From contig JBGSON010000027.1 in assembly GCA_041739085.1 (NCBI GenBank), positions 1 through 41,900 on the forward strand: DNA of 41,900 bases. Direction: 5' to 3'. The notes beneath the pieces are model-generated. The model saw only the letters and a list, made by a program, of their open reading frames with translations. It did not search any database and was not told the origin of the DNA. The stretch comes from JBGSON01 sp041739085. Its GTDB lineage: Bacteria > Patescibacteriota > Gracilibacteria > CAIRYL01. Shown here piece by piece: positions 22,402-31,394 of the stretch (positions are counted from its first letter, which is position 1; the number at the start of each line of letters is the position of its first letter). The position numbers were made by a program, and so were the translations under genes.

Positions 22402-24612
22402 ATGGTTCGAAGGAGGAGGTCACGATGGACCACGGGCTCGAATAGTTCAAAGATCCTGTTTCCGAACCGGCTTCGGGTTCTTCTCCTCGTGGTCATCTCA
22501 TTATTCGGAGTCATCTCCATCCGGCTCTTCTCCCTTCAGATCCTCCAGGGTGAAGCGTATGATCAAAAAATCCAGTCCCAGGTCACTGCGGCACAGGAGT
22601 TTCAGGCGGGACGGGGTGATATTCTCGTAAAAGACCAAAATACGGGGACTTATGTGAAACTCGCCATTAATACTTCACTCGATGAACTCCGTATTGATTC
22701 TGCCGAGATTCCGGACAAGGAAATGGTCGCCGATCTCATCACGCCCATCATTTTTCAGGAAGAAGAGTATCAGCTCTGTTTTGAGGATACAGAGAATTGT
22801 CCTGAGGAAAGTGTTGTCTTTTCCCCTCCGGTCCTGGATGAAGAAGGCACCGTAGTGAGGGAAGGCGTCCCGATTTTTCCGTCTTTTGAAGAAGCACTCG
22901 GAAAAAAAAGGGCGGAAATCCTCCGGAAGATCAGCAAGGACAACAGATACGTGCTCATCAAGCGACGGCTTGCTCCTGAGCAATCCGCAGCAATCAGAGA
23001 ACTGAAGAATAGGTACGAGAGAGACCACAAACGCGACAGGTCCCGCCTTTATGCCGAGAAAAAAGATCCAAAACTTGCCGTCCCGGATTATTTCAAAGGC
23101 GTTATTCTGGAACCGCAGCCTATGAGGTATTACCCCGAGCATGATCTTGCTGCCCAGATCATCGGATTCGTGAATCACCAGGGAGTCGGTCAGTATGGGA
23201 TCGAAGAAAAAATGAATTCTCTTCTTTCCGGACAGAAGGGAAAATCCACGGGAAAGACCGACACGGTCGGAAGGTCCATCGGTCTGTCTCTTGAGGATTT
23301 TCAGAAAGCAATCGACGGGAGCGATATTGTTCTCACTCTCGACCGGATCGTCCAGCAGAAAGTCGAGGAAGTCCTTTCAGAGGCCGTGGAGAAATTCGAC
23401 GCGGATTCCGGTCAGATCATCATCATGGATCCAAAAACAGGATTTATCATCGCCATGGCGAACTATCCGACGTTCGATCCGAATCAGTTCGGGAATGTCT
23501 ACATCGTCCGCCGGATGATCCCGGAAGATTTTAATCGGACCTATAAGACAACAGCGATCCTCAAGAAAAATCCTGAAGATCCGGAAGGCGAGCTTATCCC
23601 CGCGACTTTCGATGAATATCAGGAAGCATGGAAGCTCGGCTTCGATCCGGAATTCTATGTCTATGAAAACCGGACAGGTCCCGGAGCATATCTCAACAAA
23701 GCAGTCCAGGAGATCTACGAACCGGGATCCGTGTTCAAACCTCTCGTCATGGCCATCGCCATCGATAATAATGAAGTGAAGCCATCCACTACGTACAATG
23801 AAACGGGACCGATCGAGGTCGACGTCGGGGGAAAACTCGTCCCGATCCGGAACGCGGACAAACAGTATCTTCCGAATCAGACGATGACGAATGTCCTCGA
23901 AAGATCAGCGAACCTCGGGATGGTCTTTGTTGCGAGAAAGATCGGGAAAGCTCTTATGTACGACTATTTGAAAAATTTCGGTTTCGGGAGAGAGACCTAC
24001 ATCGAACTCGCCGATGAAATCTCGGGGCAGCTCAAGTATTATACCCAGTGGTCCACTGCCCAGCTCTTCAATCAGGCGTTCGGTCAGGGACTTTCCGCGA
24101 CCCCGCTCCAGGTCGTAACTGCATGGTGCGCCCTTGCGAACGGCGGTCTTCTCCCCGAACCGCATATCATCGCAGAGATCCACCATCCTGACGGGACCAT
24201 TGAAATGACGGTCCCGACACACAAATCAGTCCTGAAAGCCGATACCGCCGCGACTCTTACCGCAATGCTCGTTTCTTCAGTAGACCATGGCTATGCAAAG
24301 AAAGGAGGCACTCCGGGATATAAAATCGCAGGAAAGACCGGGACATCGCAGATCGCCCGGATCGACGGGGACGGGTATGAAAATACAAGTGAAGAAGGAT
24401 CGGTCATCACCGGTTATGTCGGATATGGTCCCGCAGACGATCCGCAGTACGTCATGCTCGTTAAGTTCGACCGGCCGAGAGCAGGAGGCGTTGACCGGAT
24501 CTGGGGAGAGACGACCGCCGCTCCTGTATTCGGAGAGATCTCCGCGTTCCTCCTCGATTACTATGACATTCCGCCGGACGTGAGCCGGCTTGATGAGATC
24601 CAGGCGGAGTAA
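22402..24612 (+). CDS. Class B penicillin-binding protein (PBP2/FtsI-type D,D-transpeptidase)
   Basis: A 736-residue peptidoglycan cross-linking enzyme anchored by one N-terminal helix (LRVLLLVVISLFGVISIRLF, about 16-35). The pedestal domain begins with AGRGDIL. The transpeptidase domain has all three catalytic motifs: SxxK as GSVFK (Ser443, Lys446), SxN as SAN (502-504) and KTG at 645-647. QAFGQGLSATPLQ, typical of the class, precedes KTG. A long insertion (about 120-230, acidic, with CFEDTENC) lies in the pedestal region. No PASTA domain follows. I preferred ATG 22402 because the upstream in-frame segment derives from repeat DNA. Whether it serves division (FtsI) or elongation (PBP2) cannot be decided without the neighbouring division genes. 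Confidence 0.92.
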   Translation: MVRRRRSRWTTGSNSSKILFPNRLRVLLLVVISLFGVISIRLFSLQILQGEAYDQKIQSQVTAAQEFQAGRGDILVKDQNTGTYVKLAINTSLDELRIDSAEIPDKEMVADLITPIIFQEEEYQLCFEDTENCPEESVVFSPPVLDEEGTVVREGVPIFPSFEEALGKKRAEILRKISKDNRYVLIKRRLAPEQSAAIRELKNRYERDHKRDRSRLYAEKKDPKLAVPDYFKGVILEPQPMRYYPEHDLAAQIIGFVNHQGVGQYGIEEKMNSLLSGQKGKSTGKTDTVGRSIGLSLEDFQKAIDGSDIVLTLDRIVQQKVEEVLSEAVEKFDADSGQIIIMDPKTGFIIAMANYPTFDPNQFGNVYIVRRMIPEDFNRTYKTTAILKKNPEDPEGELIPATFDEYQEAWKLGFDPEFYVYENRTGPGAYLNKAVQEIYEPGSVFKPLVMAIAIDNNEVKPSTTYNETGPIEVDVGGKLVPIRNADKQYLPNQTMTNVLERSANLGMVFVARKIGKALMYDYLKNFGFGRETYIELADEISGQLKYYTQWSTAQLFNQAFGQGLSATPLQVVTAWCALANGGLLPEPHIIAEIHHPDGTIEMTVPTHKSVLKADTAATLTAMLVSSVDHGYAKKGGTPGYKIAGKTGTSQIARIDGDGYENTSEEGSVITGYVGYGPADDPQYVMLVKFDRPRAGGVDRIWGETTAAPVFGEISAFLLDYYDIPPDVSRLDEIQAE

Positions 24613-24723
24613 GCGGAAAAGCTAAAAACGGTAGTCCGGCAAGTTTTTGGGCACTCTTCGATGCCTGTTCGCTTGAATGCTTGGCAGCTTGCCCGCTATA
24701 GTGAAGCCGATTTTTTAATTTTT

Positions 24724-26838
24724 ATGCGTCGGACAATTATCGCATGCATCGGAGTTCTGCTTAACGTCCTCTTTTTCGGATATTCCTCTGCGGAATACAT
24801 CGATCAATTTATCGTTGAAATGGATGTGAGCCCGGAGAACAGCGTCCAGATCACGGAGAAGATCCTCTATGACTTTGAATCGGAGAACCGCCACGGGATT
24901 ATCCGATTCATTCCGGTTTCCGTGTTGAGCCCGTATGGAACCATTGATCTTTCATTCGAACTTCTTTCCGTCACGGATGAAACCGGAAATCCCCTCTCGT
25001 ATTCGGAAAGCGGATACGGCAAGGAAGAAATCAAAATCGGAGACCCCGATACGACGATCACGGGAAAACACTGGTATGTCATCACCTACCGGATGTCCCC
25101 CGCCGTGCTCGGATATAAAGATCATGACGAACTGTACTTTGATGCAACGGGAAATGAGTGGAGCGTCCCCATCAACAGAGCGGAAGTGACGGTGCGGATT
25201 CCGTCGGGAAACACCCGGCAGACGAGCAAAGTGGCGTGCTACACCGGCTACACAGGGAGTAGCCTTTCGGACTGCACGGCGGAAGCTGTCACTCCTCAGG
25301 AATTCCATTTTGAAGCGGAAGGCCTTGGCCCCTATGAAGGGATCACGATCGTCGCAGGATTCAAAAAAGGGATCATCGCAATCCCTTCCCATGTCCAGGT
25401 TCTTACTTCCGAAGGAGTTCAGGGAGAAATACTGATCGACGGAAAAACAACAGGATCGCTCACTCCGAAAGGGTTTTTTCTTGATCCCGGGGATTATACG
25501 ATCACCGTCAGAAAAGATCTCTTTGAGACAGGCGAAAATGTCGTGCTCGAAGAGGGAGAATGGGAAAATCTGCAGATCTCACTCCGGGATGCTTCGATAC
25601 TTCTCGTTTCCACCGATCCTTTTTTCGCAAAGATATTCGTCGACGGGAAACTTCTATCCGGCAGGACTCCCTATTCCGCATATGTCCCCTCTGGACATCA
25701 CGTCATCAGGGTAGAGAGATTCCGATATAAGGCGGTTGAAAAGGAAGTAACCCTGAGAAAAGGAGAGAAGCAATCCGTCGATTTTCAACTCGAAAAAACA
25801 GCTCTTGCCATATTTTTTGATTACTATTTCCCGGTCCTCCTCGTTCTCATTCTCTCATATCTCTTCTCCCGGAGATGGTGGAAATACGGGAAAGATCCGA
25901 AAGGAAAAGGAGCGGAATATGTCCGGTATGAGCCGCCTGAAAATATGACCGCCGGGGAACTCGGAGTCCTCGCGGATGAGAAAATCCAGCTCCGGGATAT
26001 ATCCGCTTCCATCATCGATCTCGCGGTGAAGGGATTTCTCAGCATCAAAAAAATGGAGACCGATGATGATTTCCAGTTCTCGAGGGAAAAAGATTTCGAG
26101 AATGATGAAACACTTCTCAATTATGAAAAGGAAATCCTCCGGGCTCTTTTTCCGGGGGAAAAAGTGCAGACCCTCCTCTCATCGCTCACAAACAAATTTT
26201 ACGTGAATCTCAGGACTATCGAATCTGCTCTGTACGAAGACATCGTTGAAAAAGGATACTTTGAATCCCGGCCGGACAAGGCGGGGGCTGGCTTTTCGGT
26301 TGCCGCTATCCTCTTCCTCACCCTCGGACTCATCATCGGCGGGATCCTCTGGGGCTTTTCCGGGAATATGACGTATTTCGTTTCAACGCTTATCCTCGGG
26401 ATAGAATCGATCGTCTTCGCTTCGATTATGCCGAAAAAGACAATGAAAGGAGTGGAAGCCCTCGAGCACATCCGCGGATTCCGGATTTTCCTCGTCTCCA
26501 CGGAAAAGAAAATGATCGATTTTCTCAATGATCCAAAGACATTTAAGGGGATATTTGAACAATATCTTCCTTATGCTATCGCCATGAAAGCGGAAGAGAA
26601 ATGGGCGAAGAAGTTTGAAAACATCTTCACGAAAAAACCGGACTGGTACGACTCGAAAGGAGCATTCCATGTTTCAGCATTCACCCAGAGCATTGCCACG
26701 CTTACCCGCTCCCAGGAGTCGACGTTCGTTTCAAGGCCATCGCAAAGCTCCTCTTCATCATCGTGGAGCGGAGGTTCCGGATTTTCCGGTGGTTCGAGCG
26801 GAGGCGGTTTCGGTGGAGGCGGTGGCTCCAGCTGGTGA
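24724..26838 (+). CDS. DUF2207 membrane protein with inserted PEGA repeats
   Basis: A 704-residue surface-type membrane protein. A signal sequence (MRRTIIACIGVLLNVLFFGYSSA, written here without its last residues' cleavage site) is followed by an extracytoplasmic DUF2207 N-terminal domain with IDQFIVEMDVSPENSVQI and HGIIRFIPV. Two PEGA-like repeats come next (about 220-360; GEILIDGKTTGSLTP and AKIFVDGKLLSGRTP). One membrane helix (about 360-382), a cytoplasmic DUF2207 C-terminal domain, a helical hairpin (about 522-570) and a Gly/Ser tail (GGGFGGGGGSSW) complete it. PEGA domains are usually found in surface proteins; their insertion into DUF2207 is unusual. I chose ATG 24724 over 24661 because the upstream codons (MPVRLNAWQLARYSE) arise from intergenic repeat DNA and would bury the signal peptide. 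Confidence 0.82.
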   Translation: MRRTIIACIGVLLNVLFFGYSSAEYIDQFIVEMDVSPENSVQITEKILYDFESENRHGIIRFIPVSVLSPYGTIDLSFELLSVTDETGNPLSYSESGYGKEEIKIGDPDTTITGKHWYVITYRMSPAVLGYKDHDELYFDATGNEWSVPINRAEVTVRIPSGNTRQTSKVACYTGYTGSSLSDCTAEAVTPQEFHFEAEGLGPYEGITIVAGFKKGIIAIPSHVQVLTSEGVQGEILIDGKTTGSLTPKGFFLDPGDYTITVRKDLFETGENVVLEEGEWENLQISLRDASILLVSTDPFFAKIFVDGKLLSGRTPYSAYVPSGHHVIRVERFRYKAVEKEVTLRKGEKQSVDFQLEKTALAIFFDYYFPVLLVLILSYLFSRRWWKYGKDPKGKGAEYVRYEPPENMTAGELGVLADEKIQLRDISASIIDLAVKGFLSIKKMETDDDFQFSREKDFENDETLLNYEKEILRALFPGEKVQTLLSSLTNKFYVNLRTIESALYEDIVEKGYFESRPDKAGAGFSVAAILFLTLGLIIGGILWGFSGNMTYFVSTLILGIESIVFASIMPKKTMKGVEALEHIRGFRIFLVSTEKKMIDFLNDPKTFKGIFEQYLPYAIAMKAEEKWAKKFENIFTKKPDWYDSKGAFHVSAFTQSIATLTRSQESTFVSRPSQSSSSSSWSGGSGFSGGSSGGGFGGGGGSSW

Positions 26839-27504
26839 TCAGTTGAGTTCTTTCGGTTGAAGCTCGCAGTTCTCCCGGACATAGTCCATAGAGAATTCGT
26901 CTATTTCTTTCCGTTTTCCGCCGAGGAGGAAATATTCATCAGATGTTTTTCTTCCCGCTTCCCCTGTGATTTCCGCGGGAGAATGATTGATCACCCATTC
27001 GTCCGGACATTCCATGATGAGCTGTCCCCCGGTTTCATTGAGCTCTGAAAGCCTGTCAGGAGAATAGCAGAAAACGCGCGAAGGCCATGATTTTACGACG
27101 GTGCAGACCTCATCCGGTTCGCACGGACTTTTTGAGCAGATGTTCCTCGAATAGCATTTCGGGATGAAAGGTTCCGATTTCCACGAGACAGTCGCGCACA
27201 TCATGAGATCAGGACAGTCCTGCCGTATTCCCTCGATATATCCGCAGAGAAACATGCCATCCTCCACAATCCCCTCTCCCTGCTCTTCTTCAGAAAAAAC
27301 CGTTTCTTCATTGGAAAAATCGTCATCAACGGGTTCGCCATCACTGAGAGGTGGCGTCGTTCCGCCTTCTCCCGTTGATACGGACGGTTCAAGAATGAAG
27401 TCAGAATCCTGCGATTTGTCATTCTCCCGTGAAGTCCGCCACAGCCCGCAGGAGGAGAGGACGAGAAGAAGAAGGAGCGCTAGGAAAAGAGGAATCCTTT
27501 TCAT
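26839..27504 (-). CDS. Cysteine-rich predicted lipoprotein of unknown function
   Basis: A 221-residue exported protein. The N-terminus MKRIPLFLALLLLLVLSSC is a lipoprotein signal with the lipobox LSSC, so the mature protein would be tethered at Cys19. An acidic, Ser/Thr-rich linker follows (about 20-90). The C-terminal domain has about ten cysteines in CGYIEGIRQDCPDLMMC, CYSRNICSKSPCEPDEVC, FCYSPD and MECPDE, a spacing suggesting disulphides. I recognise no family. ATG 27504 was chosen because it begins the signal peptide. The gene is convergent with the DUF2207 gene, with adjoining stop codons. Confidence 0.72.
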   Translation of the reverse strand: MKRIPLFLALLLLLVLSSCGLWRTSRENDKSQDSDFILEPSVSTGEGGTTPPLSDGEPVDDDFSNEETVFSEEEQGEGIVEDGMFLCGYIEGIRQDCPDLMMCATVSWKSEPFIPKCYSRNICSKSPCEPDEVCTVVKSWPSRVFCYSPDRLSELNETGGQLIMECPDEWVINHSPAEITGEAGRKTSDEYFLLGGKRKEIDEFSMDYVRENCELQPKELN

Positions 27505-27644
27505 ATGACAAGAATGAGACCGAAGATAGTGTAAACACAAAACAGAAAAGAAAAAACCCAAAAGAGAAAAGAAATGTTTTTTTAAATTCGCCCGCTTGAA
27601 TGCTTGCTGACTTGAATACTTAAATATTTACAAACTTTATTTTC

Positions 27645-28601
27645 CTACGCCACTCGGTTCCTCACCTCACCCTGAAAATATGCTTCCATATTGAGAACGA
27701 TTTCCTGAACGAGACGTCTTCGCGCTTCCCAGCTCGCCCATGCGATATGGGGAGTGAGAACCATCTTTTCAGGATGTTTCAGCTTCATGAAAGGGTTCTT
27801 TTCAGGGATTGGCTCCTGGGAAAAAACATCAATTCCCGCTCCGGCGATCCTCTCTTCATTGAGCGCACGAACAAGTCCTTCCTCGTCGACGATCCCTCCC
27901 CTTCCGACATTGATGAGATACGCAGTGGGTTTCATGAGACAAAGACTTTCATAGGTGATGAGATTTTTTGTGTTCTCATTGAGCGGCGAATGGATACTGA
28001 TGATATCTGATGACTTGAGAAGATCTTCGAGCGCCATTCTCTCATACACGGGGTCATTGTGTTTCCCCGTTGTGGAATAATATTTTACGGAAGCGCCGAA
28101 CGCGGAAGCGATCGCCGCAACTCTCCCCCCGATCGCTCCGAGTCCGATGATCCCCCACCGCTTTCCCCTGAGCTCCAAGAAAGTCTTTCCGTAATGGGTA
28201 AAGTGCTTGCTCTTTGAATACTCGCCGCTCTTCACATAATCGTCAAAATACCGGACATTTCCGAGGAGCGAGAAGAGAAGCGTAAAAGTGTGCTGGACCA
28301 CGCTCTCGGTGGAATAGCCCAAGACATTCGTCACGATGATTCCCTTGTCCTTTGCCGCGTCGAGGTCCACGTTATTCGTCCCCGTTGCGGCGACGCAGAT
28401 GAGCTTCAGAAATTTGGTGGACCGCAGGGCTTCTCTGTCCAGGACTGTTTTATTCGCAACGATAATGTCCGTTTTCTCGATCCTCTTCACGATTTCCTTT
28501 CTTCCTGTTGTTTCATACTCACTCACTTCACCAAATTTCGAAAACACGTCTCCCGTAAACTCCGGGCCGAGCGTCAGCGCATCAAGTACAGCGATCTTCA
28601 T
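27645..28601 (-). CDS. D-isomer-specific 2-hydroxyacid dehydrogenase
   Basis: NAD-dependent oxidoreductase of 318 residues that interconverts a 2-oxoacid and a D-2-hydroxyacid. The nucleotide-binding loop is GLGAIGGRVA (about 153-162). The catalytic residues are Arg in INVGRGGIVDEE (about 233), Glu in VFSQEP (about 262) and His in LTPHIAWAS (about 285). ICVAATGTNNVDLDAA is also typical of the family. It could be a glycerate/hydroxypyruvate-type or D-lactate-type enzyme; the substrate is not evident. It overlaps the preceding membrane-protein gene by 4 nt (start codon inside its stop), so both are likely co-translated. Confidence 0.9.
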   Translation of the reverse strand: MKIAVLDALTLGPEFTGDVFSKFGEVSEYETTGRKEIVKRIEKTDIIVANKTVLDREALRSTKFLKLICVAATGTNNVDLDAAKDKGIIVTNVLGYSTESVVQHTFTLLFSLLGNVRYFDDYVKSGEYSKSKHFTHYGKTFLELRGKRWGIIGLGAIGGRVAAIASAFGASVKYYSTTGKHNDPVYERMALEDLLKSSDIISIHSPLNENTKNLITYESLCLMKPTAYLINVGRGGIVDEEGLVRALNEERIAGAGIDVFSQEPIPEKNPFMKLKHPEKMVLTPHIAWASWEARRRLVQEIVLNMEAYFQGEVRNRVA

Positions 28602-29116
28602 ATGTTTGCAGATAAAACTGCCGGCTGAATAAACGAACGGACCCTCATCGCGATCTCTTCCGGCGGACGATCGATATAGGGACGGATGACAGAGAGTCCA
28701 TAATTGAAATACATCACCCCCATGGAGGTCGCCTTTGACGATGGGATCTCTTCAGATTTCCGGAAATGAAGGGTCACGGACCGGGACGGCACGAAATCCA
28801 CCGATTCGAGATACGCGAGCGGGATGAGAAACGGACGATACCGGAGCCCTGTCCCGAAACTGACGCCTTCCCGCGAGATGCTCATGATGAGAGGGGGCCG
28901 GATGAAGTAATACCCCTCGTTGAGAACGATGAGTCCTCCGCATCCGACAAAGAAGAAAATAAAGAGCGCTCTCAGCACCTTGCTTTCCGGCGTGTTCTCC
29001 CAATTGAGAAACGTATGAAGGAAGAGATAATCCATCCCTACATAAAAGAAAATCGCTCCGATGAGGATCAGGAAAAGGAGGAGAACCCTCGAAACGCGGA
29101 CTTCATAACGCTCCAT
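28598..29116 (-). CDS. Small membrane protein with two N-terminal helices
   Basis: A 172-residue protein with two hydrophobic segments (VLLLFLILIGAIFFYVGM, about 11-28, and ALFIFFFVGCGGLIVL, about 50-65). A cytoplasmic domain of about 100 residues (FLIPLAYLESVDFVPSRSV) resembles the PH-like beta domains of bacterial membrane proteins (DUF304/bPH_2 style). That likeness is an impression, not an identification. The function is unknown. It is upstream of, and overlaps by 4 nt, the dehydrogenase gene. Confidence 0.7.
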   Translation of the reverse strand: MERYEVRVSRVLLLFLILIGAIFFYVGMDYLFLHTFLNWENTPESKVLRALFIFFFVGCGGLIVLNEGYYFIRPPLIMSISREGVSFGTGLRYRPFLIPLAYLESVDFVPSRSVTLHFRKSEEIPSSKATSMGVMYFNYGLSVIRPYIDRPPEEIAMRVRSFIQPAVLSANI

Positions 29117-29191
29117 GGGAGGAAGAAGATATCTCCTTCACTCTATCAAAATTCCTTTTCCGTGGATAATGGTTTTCCTGCGAAATTTCCA

Positions 29192-29608
29192 TTATGCCCC
29201 GCTTCCTTTTCCGCTATCGAAAAACAGATAAAGAATTGCTTGGACCTGCTCTCGTGTAGGCTTCCCATTGCTCTCTGGGCCCCTCTCGGGATATCTGCTG
29301 AGTCCACTACAAAGTGAAGAGATTGCGCCCGAACTCCCTTTTTTTTCTCTGATTGCAATCATGTGTCCGAGAAGCTCTCCGATTGCTCCTGAGGTTCCGT
29401 TGTCTCCCAGGAGATCATGAGCTCTCTCTTCTCCAAGAATGTCAGCGATATGCCGCGTCATCTTCTCTCGATTTCCGCCGGAGAGAGCATGGACGATCCC
29501 TATAAATTCTTCAGCGGGTTTAACCCCTTCCCCGTCTTTTGCATGATTGATTTCAGAGAATGCTCTTTTCGCGTCTTCGAGCGTAATGGACTGAGGATGT
29601 TCTGCCAT
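29192..29608 (-). CDS. Small soluble protein of unknown function
   Basis: A 138-residue mostly helical protein with no signal peptide or membrane segment. Regions such as SITLEDAKRAFSEINHA and MTRHIADILGEERAHDLLG look like amphipathic helices. A final helix (TREQVQAILYLFFDSG) follows a Gly/Ser-rich linker. No family is recognised. A promoter-like pair (29631-29659) lies just upstream, so it may be transcribed alone. Confidence 0.6.
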   Translation of the reverse strand: MAEHPQSITLEDAKRAFSEINHAKDGEGVKPAEEFIGIVHALSGGNREKMTRHIADILGEERAHDLLGDNGTSGAIGELLGHMIAIREKKGSSGAISSLCSGLSRYPERGPESNGKPTREQVQAILYLFFDSGKGSGA

Positions 29609-29630
29609 AAGAATTAAAAAATGGGACGAA

Positions 29631-29659
29631 ATGCTAACTTCTTAAATAAAATATTTCAA
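29631..29659 (-). promoter_or_regulatory. Possible promoter for the 138-residue protein gene
   Basis: Minus strand: TTGAAA (29659-29654), a 17-nt spacer and TAGCAT (29636-29631). The -10 is a weak match. Confidence 0.35.
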
Positions 29660-29727
29660 GAGGTTATTATTTTTTTGTTCATATTCAGTATTTTTTACAA
29701 CTTCTCCCGCCAGACAGATACCCTTTC

Positions 29728-30843
29728 TCACGTCTTTTTCTGCTGGACTCTCTTTCGCTTCAATTCAATAAGTGCATCCACGTCGCTTTTCATAAGAAGA
29801 GGAATGGGATGCCCCTCTCCCCTGCTTTGGTGAGACAGGTATTGAAAGACGTTCTGCAAAATTTCGGCTGCGACAGAAAGAATGATGGATGGATATCCTT
29901 CTAACATCGTGTAATCGATATGGAGTGCGGCGGTGGGGATGGAAAGGAAGACCTCCCCGGTGGGAGTGGGGCGGTCCGCGCTGTCTCTCCTCATCGAGTA
30001 GCAGTCAAGAACCCCTCTCTGAGATTCGACATAAAGCTCTAGGATCTGGTTTTTTCTCCTCACAAGCCTCCACATCCCTCCTGTCCCGGTCTTCCATGAT
30101 TCCAGTGTATATCCCGGGATTTTTCTGGAATAAATCTCCTCGATGACGCTCATATCGCATGCCGGGGCATCTAAATCTTCTTCTCCCGGCTCCAAAATAT
30201 CAGCGCCGAGCGCGTTCTCAGTTCCGGAGAGGACGTCCGGAGAAGGCGCGATGAACGGGGAGACGATTGCTGATCCCTCATCCGCCGATGCCTGCTCAAG
30301 CTGTTTTCGGATGGAATCCAGCACCGATTTCACTTTCGCGGGAGGGATCGTTTGTTCAAATATCAATCCCGAAAGAAGGTTTTCGATATCATTGAAATTC
30401 TGGAGGCGATGAAGGATCACAAAAAAATGAAGGAGGAGGCTGAATCTCTCCTGAAAATCCTGCAGGATCTCATAGAGGAGTTCCGGTTCCGTGCTATTGA
30501 TGAGGGAAAAGACCTTTCCGAGGATCTCCTTTTTTCGCTCAGAAATCACTGGAGCGATCTCCTGAAACTCGTGTCTTGCAAGGGATTCTTCAAATATTTG
30601 CTCCGCATATCCCTGCGCGTTTCTCGCTGATTCGCGGGCAAGAGAGGCTGTCTTTCCAGAATCATCTGCATCAATAAACGCAAGAACAGACTGGACCAAC
30701 ATGATCTGAAATCCAGACTGGTTTTCTCCGATCTGTGTGGCGATTGGAGGAACCGGTTTTGGAAGTCCCGCCTCGATCCCTCGGATGACTTCCATCGGAT
30801 CTTCTCTTTTTATCCGCCTTCTTTGTGTCCTCGCTTCACCCAT
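29728..30843 (-). CDS. Helical protein of unknown function
   Basis: A 371-residue soluble protein. The N-terminus is basic (RTQRRRIKRED). Residues about 40-190 are helix-rich (FSLLLHFFVILHRLQNFNDIE). An acidic loop follows (EPGEEDLDAPACD). The last 130 residues mix strands and helices (GYTLESWKTGTGGMWRLVRR, ILSVAAEILQNVFQYL). No motif is recognised. It is divergent from the gene at 31030 across 186 nt. Confidence 0.62.
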   Translation of the reverse strand: MGEARTQRRRIKREDPMEVIRGIEAGLPKPVPPIATQIGENQSGFQIMLVQSVLAFIDADDSGKTASLARESARNAQGYAEQIFEESLARHEFQEIAPVISERKKEILGKVFSLINSTEPELLYEILQDFQERFSLLLHFFVILHRLQNFNDIENLLSGLIFEQTIPPAKVKSVLDSIRKQLEQASADEGSAIVSPFIAPSPDVLSGTENALGADILEPGEEDLDAPACDMSVIEEIYSRKIPGYTLESWKTGTGGMWRLVRRKNQILELYVESQRGVLDCYSMRRDSADRPTPTGEVFLSIPTAALHIDYTMLEGYPSIILSVAAEILQNVFQYLSHQSRGEGHPIPLLMKSDVDALIELKRKRVQQKKT

Positions 30844-30977
30844 GAAAGTGTGATTGGAAATGAAAGAAATAAAAATGCGCGCACCATCATACTCGTTTTT
30901 TCCTCACTGACTATACATACCATTATCAATGAATACGTGATCCGGGAGGAAAAGTTACTCGAATGATCTGCAATTAA

Positions 30978-31006
30978 TTGATTAAATTGGCTGAATAATG
31001 TATAAT
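30978..31006 (+). promoter_or_regulatory. Promoter for the 31030-33143 gene pair
   Basis: TTGATT (30978-30983), a 17-nt spacer and a perfect TATAAT (31001-31006). The start near 31013 precedes ATG 31030 by about 17 nt. Confidence 0.75.
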
Positions 31007-31029
31007 AGTATGAAATAAAAAGCAATATC

Positions 31030-31392
31030 ATGTTTACGGTCCGTAATGAACAGCTCGGCGAACTCATCCAGAACTCCACGGTTCTGAAGTCAAAGCTCAC
31101 GGAAAAGCAGCTCGTTATCTTTCTGCAGCGCGCGATGAATCTCCCTCCTGAAGGGCAGGAAGAGCTCCTCGCGCTTCTCCGGTCGGAAGAAGCGGAGATC
31201 GAAACAAACCGCGTCGTCGCGGAAAAGAAAGCGCTTGAAGACCTTCACTCCTACAATCACCGCGTGAACAAAGGGCTCAGGGATTTTGAGCGTGAAACGT
31301 ACAAAATCGCGGAGACAGAGGTGGAAACGGATGAACAGAGTATTGAAGCGACCCTCCTGCAAAACCTCGATAATCCGAATAATCCAGCTTAA
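31030..31392 (+). CDS. Small coiled-coil protein of unknown function
   Basis: A 120-residue, highly charged helical protein (EEAEIETNRVVAEKKALEDL; ETYKIAETEVETDEQSIEA) without signal peptide or membrane segment. It probably forms a coiled coil. No family is recognised. A strong promoter lies upstream and the next gene starts 2 nt after its stop, so the two are an operon. Confidence 0.65.
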   Translation: MFTVRNEQLGELIQNSTVLKSKLTEKQLVIFLQRAMNLPPEGQEELLALLRSEEAEIETNRVVAEKKALEDLHSYNHRVNKGLRDFERETYKIAETEVETDEQSIEATLLQNLDNPNNPA

Positions 31393-31394
31393 GG

